A DNA stretch of 64,000 bases from Ulota crispa (lineage: Eukaryota > Streptophyta > Bryopsida > Orthotrichales > Orthotrichaceae). The DNA is taken from assembly GCA_963920765.1 (NCBI GenBank), contig OY987242.1:24700002-24764001 (forward strand), written 5' to 3'. The notes under the pieces were generated by a model, which had not been told where the DNA came from, made no database searches, and saw nothing but the letters and a program-made list of their open reading frames with translations. Position 1 is the stretch's first letter. Each line of letters starts with the position of its first letter. The position numbers and the translations under genes were made by a program. Below are positions 55,636 to 64,000 of the stretch, in pieces.

Positions 55636-56721
55636 GGATTGATATAGGCACACCTGGGATTTGTTGTATCTACATTTGGGGTAGATTTTAGATGTTTATC
55701 ATCAACAACTTGAGTTTGGAAAATTTGAATTCATGTATAGATTTAGAGACTTTAATTTAGCCTAGAACCACAAAGGTGGACACAATTGAACAACACCTAG
55801 TAAATGAGCTTAGCTAGGGGGCAAATTATCACTTTTACCCTTGTTTTAGCTTTTATTTAACCCCTAAATCCCTGAGTGTCCCCGCGGGGGACAAATGAGA
55901 TTTTGGGCAGGTACCTATGTCTAAACTACTTTGTGTGATTTTTTGAAACTTTTATGGAAGATGGGGAATTCAAAGATCCGTGTGCACATCTTTTTTCTTT
56001 TTCATTTTGACTTTTTTTGAAGAAGTAAAAAATGAATTTCTGAATTTTTTTGGAGATGGGGCAGTCCGGGCAGCCCAAAAATTGGTTCTTTGAGTTTACA
56101 TGTTCATGGGAAGCTTTGAATCACTTGAATGAAATGAAAGTTATGAGGACTTTTAGTTAATTGGTAGGTATGGAGCCATATCTACCAATTAACTAAAAGT
56201 CCTCATAATTTTCATTTCATTCAAGTGATTCAAAGCTTCCCATGAACATGTAAACTCAAAGAACCAATTTTTGGGCTGCCCGGACTGCCCCATCTCCAAA
56301 AAAATTCAGAAATTCATTTTTTACTTCTTCAAAAAAAGTCAAAATGAAAAAGAAAAAAGATGTGCACACGGATCTTTGAATTCCCCATCTTCCATAAAAG
56401 TTTCAAAAAATCACACAAAGTAGTTTAGACATAGGTGCCTGCCCAAAATCTCATTTGTCCCCCGCGGGGACACTCAGGGATTTAGGGGTTAAATAAAAGC
56501 TAAAACAAGGGTAAAAGTGATAATTTGCCCCCTAGCTAAGCTCATTCACTAGGTGTTGTTCAATTGTGTCCTCCTTTGTGGTTCTAGGCTAAATTAAAGT
56601 CTCTAAATCCACACATGAATTCAAATTTTCCATATACAACTTGTTGATTGGAAATATCTAGAATTTACCCCCCTTCTCATTGTATATATATAACAAACGT
56701 TTGGTGTACATATATCATTTC
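55636..56721. mobile_element. Foldback element copy 2: ~1.1-kb nested palindrome
   Basis: The outer arms belong to the AATTGATATATGCACAC family (GATTTAGAGACTTTAATTTA against TAAATTAAAGTCTCTAAATC; GCTTAGCTAGGGGGCAAATT against AATTTGCCCCCTAGCTAAGC). In the centre sits a TTAA-bounded palindrome (55861-56488), so the whole is one almost continuous inverted repeat centred near 56175. Confidence 0.88.
55861..56488. mobile_element. TTAA-bounded palindromic element, subfamily C derivative
   Basis: TTAA (55857-55860)|CCCCTAAATCCCTGAG at the left; CTCAGGGATTTAGGGG|TTAA (56489-56492) at the right. The arms of ~310 bp look nearly identical (e.g. GTCCCCGCGGGGGACAAATG at each side). It contains only the left part of subfamily C, mirrored. 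The centre is GGTAGGTATGGAGCCATATC. Confidence 0.88.
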
Positions 56722-57921
56722 CATTAAATATTGACATTATAGGATGGAATAGAAATTCCAAAGGCTCTACTTGATCTCCTTCTTTATTCCTTGTAAACCC
56801 CTAAATCCTTGGGGCCTTTATTTTGTCAAAAGACACTCAAAATTGCCATCTCTATTGCAGAGAGTTTTTTCTATTTTGAAAATTGGTCTTTTTGCATATC
56901 TAACTATAGGATCTTGTACTAGACTAGTATAAGAATGTGGAAAAAAATCAAAATTTTTGACTGCAGAGATTGCAAGATTTATGCGTTTCAAGTGTAAAAA
57001 TTGACAAACTTTTTTGCACCTTGCATGACTATATTATTTGACTTTGAACTTTTTTTATATATTTTTTTTGCACCACAAGGTTTGAAGTTTTATTTTTTTA
57101 TGGTGGAAATTTGAGTTGAGACTCTTTGGGAAAAACTCAAAACAAAAAATAAAATATTTTCATTCTAAAAAAGAACACTAGGTGAGAATCTTTGGAAAAT
57201 AATCAAAATGAAAAAGACTTTATTTTCATTCTTAAAAGAAACATTAGGTAGAAGAAGGTATGAGATTGAACACAAAATTAAATTGTTAATAACCTTGCAA
57301 TGGAATTGAAATGCAATTATCCCAATGGTGAGATTGTTCTAGCAATCAAACGTCACCCTTTCCAACAATCTTTTTTGAAAAAATGTTAAATTTGCATTCA
57401 AAAACAAAGTTTATAAGTTATTTTTTCAAGAAGATGCTTGAATTGCTCAAAAAACAAGATTGTCCATTACTTTCTCATAACTAGTCCAAATGGAATGAAT
57501 CAAAAGCTTTAAATGAAGACAAATCTATAACCTGTGAGAATTGTATTTTATTTATAATATCAAGTTTTTGTAAAATACAATTTGCTGCCTGATATCCCCA
57601 AATTTGTGCATGTCTGAGCACAACGTTTGCTCCCAGGCATAGATTGGAATAAAATTTATGTCCCTCAAAAGCTAATATACTTTTCTATCTTTAGAGTGAG
57701 TTTAAGAAAATCAAGATAAGGCCACAGGTATGTGCCCAAAATCCCATTTCAATTGTCCCTTGAGAGGACAAATTCTATTTCTTGCTCTGCAACTCATGTG
57801 TGACCAAGGTTTGGAACCAACTAGCGGCTAGTTAAAAGCTAGCCAGCTGAAGTGAGAAAAAACTATTTGCAATTTAAAAACATTGGCTGAAAACTAGTTA
57901 TAAATCTTTAATTATATATAT
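56722..57921. other. Intergenic, nothing firmly recognised
   Basis: AT-rich, with TTGTCC-type and CCCCTAAATCC text near 56798 that may be the end of another worn TTAA-type element, but no partner end was found. Confidence 0.4.
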
Positions 57922-57925
57922 TTAA

Positions 57926-58858
57926 CCCCTAAAGGCCCAAATAGTGATTTTTGGCAACATAGCAATTTTGGGCAGCTCATTACAAATGGATTTTTCATTT
58001 TCTTTCTTTGAAATTTTCACACATAATGTATCCAAGGAGTAGCTTTAAGGCCCAACAAATTTCATAACTTTTGACTTTATGGTTCAAAAGTTATGCATGA
58101 TATGTAGTTTTCTTTGTTCAAGGGGCAGCTCGGGCAGCTCAAAATACTTCTTTAAAAATATCATCTTTTGAATTTTGTTTTTTGAAACTGGTTCTTTAGA
58201 TATATATATCCTTGGGAAGCTTTGAATCATTCAATTTTCATCAATGAGATGGAAGTTATGAGGAGATTTTGTTTGCGGGCAGTTATGGATTCCTTACTCT
58301 AAAAAAAACTTTTAAGTCCTATGTTTTACTCAGTTTTTAATATTTTGGAAAAAAAATAAAGTCAAAGTATGTAGATTGTTTATCACAACATTTTGACCAT
58401 TGGGATTGGAATTTTTGTTTTCCATAATTAAATTCTTAACAATTTAATGTTTTGAATCATTCTCTACTTCTTTTTACTTACTAATTCTTTCCTACAAGTT
58501 ATACATTTCCAAATGATTTGAAATTTTTCAAGTGTGTACCTGACTTGCCTTAAAGAATGAATACAAAAAATTACAACCATTTTGAAACTTTTTTCATACA
58601 AATATGACCTTGTGAAGTGCAGCTGCCCAGATTTTTGCATGGACAAAAAAAGACTTTTTGTCAATTCAAACTTAATCACCTAACAATCCGCATGGCAAAA
58701 ATTTCTGAATTTTTTCCACATCTTTACATACTAGTGTACTACAAGATCTTATGGTTAAATGTGTTCAAAAATAAATTTTATCTAAAATTTGATACTTGCA
58801 CTACAAATGGCAGTTTTGGAACAATTTTGATGAAAACATAGTCAAAAGCCTTTAGGGG
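57926..58858. mobile_element. TTAA-bounded element, subfamily C (933 bp)
   Basis: TTAA (57922-57925)|CCCCTAAAGGCCC at the left; AGCCTTTAGGGG|TTAA (58859-58862) at the right. Near-homologous to 49532-50476 in parts (TTTTGGGCAGCTC, GGGAAGCTTTGAATCATTCA, AGGAGATTTTGTTTGCGGGC). No transposase. Confidence 0.82.
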
Positions 58859-58862
58859 TTAA

Positions 58863-59466
58863 TAGTATGAAATAGAGAAAATAACCAAATTTGTTCCTTG
58901 ATAAACAGGTTTTATATGGGAATTGAAGGAAATCAACCAAAAAGAACTCAAATATTTCTTGGACCCTAGGTGTGACCATCCCCGGTGAATACTCTCTCTA
59001 ACTCAAATTGCTCATCATCAAGGATAGTCACACCGTCTCCAACACGTTCTCAATTTGTGGAGAATTTTAACATGGCAGCACAATTCTTTGAAGTTGGCTA
59101 AGTTTTTCCTTCTCTCACATGGGCGGAGAACTTCCCCAATTGCAAAATTTTCACCTCAAGTTGTCTTGTTTTCACCGCTCTTTGTTAGTAATTTACCATT
59201 GCAGTTGCTCCTCACAGTTATTCTTCGTGGTCAGTAAATCATTCTCCATTCTCCACCCACAAAAGGAGTGTCACACCTTCTTCATGGAAAAGTTCTGCAA
59301 TTAGATCCTATTTTCACTCAACCAATTCTCAACCTTCACTGAAGTTTCAATCTTGGAGAAGGTGTGACTACCCCTATTGTTCTTGACTTGTTGGATTCCT
59401 AACTTGTTAGTTGTGTTTTCTCTTTTCCAATTTTGATTGCCCACGGAAGTTTGGCCTTAATCAGGG
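58863..59466. other. Intergenic, nothing recognised
   Basis: Moderate composition. Open frames at 59055-59304 have no recognisable family. AAGGTGTGACTACCCC near 59360 and TGTGACCATCCCC near 58972 are inverted in sense and may mark ends of a further small element, but the match is short. Confidence 0.4.
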
Positions 59467-59872
59467 GAATTGATATATGCACACTGGGGGGTTGATATTT
59501 GCACACCCCTTCTAGGGTAAATTTTAGATTTCTACCATCATAAGGCTGAATTTGAGAATTTTGAATTCAGATTTTGACATAGAGACCATGATTTAGTTAA
59601 GAACCGTGAAAAAGGTTGCAATTCAACAACACCCAATGAAAAGCTTATCTTTTTTTACAAACAAAAGTAAAAGTAGCACTTTTCCTCCTAGTTAAAATTT
59701 TTTAGTGGGTATTGTTGAATTGCAATTTTTTTTGTGGTACTAGACTAAATCATGGTCTCTATGTCAAAATCTGAATTCAAAATTCTCAAATTCAGCTTTA
59801 TGATGGTAGAAATCTAAAATTTAACCCAGAGGGGTGTGCAAATATCAACCCCCGATGTGCATATATCAATTC
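59467..59872. mobile_element. Foldback element, AATTGATATATGCACAC family, copy 3
   Basis: Ends GAATTGATATATGCACAC and GTGCATATATCAATTC are inverted. Arms of ~190 bp (TGAATTCAGATTTTGACATA against TATGTCAAAATCTGAATTCA). This is the most symmetric of the simple copies. It abuts the TTAA element at 59883. Confidence 0.85.
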
Positions 59873-59882
59873 TGTTAGTTAA

Positions 59883-60525
59883 CCCCTCACCGCCCAAGGG
59901 GCCCAAATCAAGCTTCTATGAATTTTATTCAAGGATGCACAACCTTTCTACAAGATTTTTTTAGTGATTATTATTACTTTTAAACTCTTATTGAAGTCTG
60001 GTTTCAACATTAGGAGTCTAATTTTGAAAATGAATTAAAGTAATTTGTCTATTCAAGATTTTGTGCAAGGGTGTCCATTGCAAATCTTCACTTTCTAATG
60101 TTGAAGGCTCTTGGAAATGAGCTTCAAGTACACTAAAACTTGGAGAAAAAATCACATTAAAATTTCAATTTAAAAATTTGTAGAATAGATTTTGAGAAGC
60201 CGTAAATTGATTGGGGTTAAGCATGTTATACTTTACATACTTGTATTTTTTTGGTACCCTCAATTTTAGGTTTGAGATGCAAAAAGAGGATTGAAAGCCT
60301 TCAAATCACTTTCGCAATTTTAACAGCCTCATGATCAAACATTATAATCTTTCAATCCATAAATGATATTTTTGTGATTTCTTTTTGTATGTGATCTACA
60401 ACATGTCTACTTTGAATTTATACGGTTGTACTTTAGAAAAATTGATAAGATTGATAAAAATGCCGGCATTTGGTTCACTTTCAAACCAATTCTAAGACAG
60501 TCCAAACTCCATGGGCTGTGAGGGG
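59883..60525. mobile_element. TTAA-bounded element, subfamily D (643 bp)
   Basis: TTAA (59879-59882)|CCCCTCACCGCCCA at the left; TGGGCTGTGAGGGG|TTAA (60526-60529) at the right. The inside is AT-rich and unlike subfamilies A-C. Confidence 0.8.
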
Positions 60526-60529
60526 TTAA

Positions 60530-61330
60530 TTACTCCCCAAACCGGTGATGCTACAGGTGGGTTTCACCCCCAAAAACCCGTGGCAGAGGGCAAAGCGGGC
60601 TTGACAGCAAGTGCGAGCGTACCATTCGCACAGTTACCTTCGGGCACTGGGCCACAGGGCCTGTGACTGGCATGTGCAGTTGGAAAAGCGGAGCGCGACA
60701 CCCGAAGCCCGGGCCGATGACCACGGCGACCGGGGCGAAGCGGGCGGGCGGGCGAGCGGGCAGGCAGGGGCAAGCTGCCCGGTCCTGCAAGGCTGCAACT
60801 TGGACCACGGCGAGGAGTAGGAAATGGAAAAATGATGAAAGGGGGGGTGCGGAAGTGCGGACATGGAGGCGGCCGCTGTTCTCGGCTGCTTTGTAGCCTG
60901 CTTTCGGACTTGGGGGCCCTTGGCCCGGCTCGGACATTCTGTCAACCCCCCTGACTTGTCTGTCCTGCTCCTCTTTGCCATTATGGCCCCCCTCCTTTTC
61001 TTTAGCCCCATGTAACCGATGTTACCCAATTTGGCCTTTTCTTTTTTCCTGCAAATACCAGCAGGCCCCAGCGCCCAGGGTGTACGACCTGAAGTAAAAG
61101 TTAACTTAAGGTAGTTGAAGCACATTCCGCTGTGTTTTTAGCCCACTTGAGCTAAATTGAAAAAATCACCATTCGGACCCCATCTCCTATGATACCACCC
61201 CTACGCCCCCTATTACCGACTTTTCCTGCCCTTCCGGCGGACTGCCCATCTTTGCCGGCTCGGTGTCCTACACAGACGTGCTGTGGGGTCAAGGTGGAAA
61301 ATCTCAGTTTTTTTTTACAACCAATGGATT
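60530..61330. other. GC-rich island between two TTAA elements
   Basis: An abrupt change to GC-rich, CpG-rich sequence (e.g. GGGGCGAAGCGGGCGGGCGG near 60733) in otherwise AT-rich DNA. Overlapping open frames in several phases (60551-61125 on the minus strand, 60611-60896 on the plus strand) result from the lack of stop codons in GC-rich sequence. None has a recognisable domain. It may be captured sequence, part of another element or a remnant of a gene. Confidence 0.5.
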
Positions 61331-61333
61331 TAA

Positions 61334-61577
61334 CCCCTAAGCGTCTAGGTCAAATTCATGCAAGGCTGGACCTCATTGCAAACAATTTGGCATTGTAAGT
61401 TCAAAAATAATATCTGGAAGAGTTAGCCTTTGATTTTGCACAAGGCTTAGGGTCTGGAGCTGTATACAAAATTTGGTAAGTTTTCATTGCATGGATCTAA
61501 AGATTTATAGCAGTCAAAGAACACAAACTGATGAATATGGAGAGGTTAGATTTGGGACGTTGGGGGGCACTTAAGGG
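61334..61577. mobile_element. TTAA-bounded MITE (244 bp)
   Basis: TTAA (61330-61333)|CCCCTAAGCGTC at the left; GGCACTTAAGGG|TTAA (61578-61581) at the right. Short imperfect inverted ends. The interior does not closely match subfamilies A or B. Confidence 0.7.
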
Positions 61578-61863
61578 TTAAATAATAATCTACCCATTCT
61601 TTTGGAGTTGGTCAATTATATCCTCTATAGTTATAACATTTGGGAATATTTCTAGACTTCACCAGCTAAAATCTGGCATTTTACGTATTCAACTTGTTTT
61701 TTGTTGGATTGTACCGGATATGTTCCTAATTCTACACTGTAATATGTTGTGTTTATATATTTTTGTAAAATCTAACTGGTTCTTTTGCCGGCAAATTCAA
61801 AATGCAACTAGTTTTTTCCAATTCCACCAATTGCCTCTGGTTTTTTCCACACATTGAGTTCTA

Positions 61864-62358
61864 CAAATAATATGGTATTTAGATTGCTTTAACAACTAGG
61901 TTGCTTTACCTTGGAAAGGACTCGTTTCCATTAGGGGGCTGGAGGGATCTAGGCATGGACCTCCGGCCTCCAGCTTCGCAAAAGTTGAATAGCATTCTTA
62001 GACCTTTTGGACCCTAGACTGGAGCTTGCTTTCAAAACTTTACATCTTGTTGAGATTTCAAAATTTTGTTTTTCTTGTGCCCGTGGTAAACCTGGATGGC
62101 CCTCCAATTCCGGTTATCAATGGAAACTAGCCCTAAGTTCACTTGGTCATTTGGAAGCGCATTCATCTCTCTAAATACTTGGATTTAACTTGATTTACAA
62201 CTTGGATGCCTCCAATCTATATTTATGCAACTTCATTGTTGTTGTCAAGCCCTTCAGAGTTTTTTTGCTACAATAACTTTTGATGAAAATTATTGTAACA
62301 ACAATAAATATTTGTGCAGAGAATATTGTGTGGGACAATCTAAATGCAATATTCAGTG
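61864..62358. mobile_element. TA-flanked MITE, CACTGAATATTGCATTTAGG family, with insertion
   Basis: Left TA|CAAATAATATGGTATTTAGA, right TCTAAATGCAATATTCAGTG|TA (62359-62360). About 200 bp longer than the others because of a nested element near 61918-62132 with imperfect ends (GTTTCCATTAGGGGGCTGGA / TCAATGGAAACTAG). Confidence 0.7.
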
Positions 62359-62360
62359 TA

Positions 62361-63561
62361 GATTAAATCAAGATCTCTAAATTCAATTCTCAGTGGTAAA
62401 TATCTAAATCTTTACATTTTTGGTGAGTGAAAATTCGGAACTTTATCACCCTATCTCCACAAACACGTGTGTGCAACACATCAATCCATCTCTGCCTCAA
62501 GATACTCATGCTAGAAAAATAAAAATACATATACATACACATTTGTTTATAAATGTGCATTTGATGTTTTTTTTTCCTTTTGTCCATTTTGGAAGTGAAT
62601 ATGGTCGCTTCACATTTATTTTGCTTTTAATGGTTTTTTCTGTGTTCCTTTTTGACAAATTTGAAAGAGGCTTCATTGCAAAAATAAAAATACAACACTT
62701 TACCAAACAAAAGCATGGAGTAGACACATAGAGTACAAGACAAAGGTCAAAACTAGCCCCAAACTAAGCAATAAGCACCACCAAAACAATGATAGCATCA
62801 TACCAAGGAAATTTATAAAAACCGGTGTAGTTGGAACAAGGACATGCCCCCAAAAAACTAGTGTACTCGGAAGACGACTTTTTTGTGCTTTGTTTTCGGT
62901 TTCTTTTTTTGAAAAACTAAATTCAATATTCAACTATAAGAACAGGAGTCTCTTTGTGGCTGAAACAAAAATAAAAATCTGTCCGCTGAAAAAAGTAACT
63001 GCACAAGTTAGCAAATAAGTTTTAAATGATTTGTATTATATTATTCAACCAAGAAAAAAATTGGTTTTAATAAGTCAAAATGACTTAAGGAAGAAAAATA
63101 AGACCTTCCTTTTCGTTCTGATGGTAGTAAAAAGAAGGTTACCAAAATAAAACACAAGTTAGAAAAGATTCAATATTAAAATAAAATAGAGTTGGGGACA
63201 AAAAGTCGTAGTCCTCACTCCCACACCCCTCCCACTCAATCAATTCTTTGCCAAATTCAAAACCAAGTACATATTTGAAAGGTTCAGAAAGAGAAACAAA
63301 TTGCAACAAGTTTTGACATAAATCTAACTAGGAGAGGGTTAAAAAATTTGGAAAAAAAAACATCAAATCATGATTTAAATGCTCTTGGAATCACTACAAA
63401 TTCACCACCATTTTACAACCAATATGTTCTCAACCTACAAAAAGCTTGCTTGAGTTGAGGCAATTTCAAGTTGTAAAGGGCCATTAAAAACTACAAAGGT
63501 GTTAATAGTGTTGATGAAAGTTGAAAAATATGACATACACATTTGTGCAAAATTGCTTTTG
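62361..63561. other. Intergenic, nothing recognised
   Basis: AT-rich. The open frames on both strands at 62390-62933 mirror each other and show no recognisable family. Confidence 0.45.
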
Positions 63562-64000
63562 GTTTGGGCAACTTGGGCAATTTGGGCATCTTTGGAGAAT
63601 CTTATGCTAAAACTCTCATCAACTTTTGAAATTTGGCAAGCATGTAACTAAGAAAATATGGTGTACAATTGTCAAAAAAAAATGAGCTCTCATATCATAT
63701 TCTAAAGGGAGTCAAATTTTGTTAACTATGTTCGGGCAGTTTTAAGAAAAAATAATTTCTTCTAACTTTGTGCCCTATTATTTTTCAATTTATAAATCCA
63801 AAACTCTTGAATTTTTTTTCACATGTTCCAAATGTTTGTCTCTAACTCTTCACCGTTTGGATTTCAAATAAAAGACACCCTCAATGCACAAGAAATCATG
63901 AAAGAATGACTTATGTATTGCCAATTCACTAAACCTCCTTGCAATGCAAGGTAATTCAGAAAAGGTAGACTCTATATATGCTCTTGAATATTTTCACAAG
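63562..64000. repeat. Dispersed repeat running off the window, copy of 41937-42365
   Basis: Same blocks and orientation as at 41937 (GGAGAATCTTATGCTA, AACTTTTGAAATTTGGCA, GCACAAGAAATCATGAAA, CCTCCTTGCAATGCAAGGTAA). Diverged by scattered substitutions. It continues beyond the end of the window. Confidence 0.8.

Noticed and set aside
60551-61125. 128- and 163-aa minus-strand open frames
   Set aside because: GC-rich DNA lacks stop codons by chance; frames overlap on both strands and show no domain or intron structure.

Overview
This is nuclear DNA from a land plant. Two spliced, plant-specific genes lie in AT-rich sequence packed with small DNA transposons. The genes have GT-AG introns, one transcript carries a miR160 complementary site, and the transposon types (CACTA, Stowaway/mariner-like, Tourist/Harbinger) are typical of plants. 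The species cannot be named from the sequence; a non-angiosperm plant is possible but unproven.

Left part (about 1.4-13.4 kb, + strand): a complete EDR2-like lipid-binding protein gene. I rebuilt 22 coding exons (2,505 nt including stop, 834 aa) with PH, START and EDR2_C (DUF1336) domains in order. Its promoter side holds ~260-bp tandem repeats. Its introns hold a mariner-type MITE, two copies of another MITE family, and a CACTA-type foldback element with a clean 3-bp target duplication.

Middle (13.4-26.3 kb): intergenic. It holds a 2.4-kb TA-flanked element, a fold-back hairpin inside it, and a decayed PIF/Harbinger transposon with a transposase relic and an opposing trihelix (Myb/SANT-like) relic.

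26.3-31.3 kb, - strand: a complete class C AUXIN RESPONSE FACTOR (ARF10/16/17 type), four coding exons, 879 aa, with B3, Auxin_resp and PB1 domains and a near-perfect miR160 site in exon 3. Each of its first two introns contains mobile elements. Its upstream region (31.4-34.4 kb) has ~200-bp tandem repeats, CT/GA-rich leader-like tracts and a 25-bp minisatellite.

Right part (34.4-64 kb): no gene recognised. It is a mosaic of small inverted-repeat elements. The most notable are (i) a large group bounded by TTAA and starting CCC/CCCC, the signature of piggyBac-type insertion, which is unusual in a land plant; (ii) a foldback family ending GAATTGATATATGCACAC, one copy being a ~1.1-kb nested palindrome; (iii) several families sharing the end TA|AGGTAG; and (iv) a 508-bp, apparently exact tandem duplication. 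The two genes show no sign of acting together; lipid/defence signalling and auxin response are simply neighbours.
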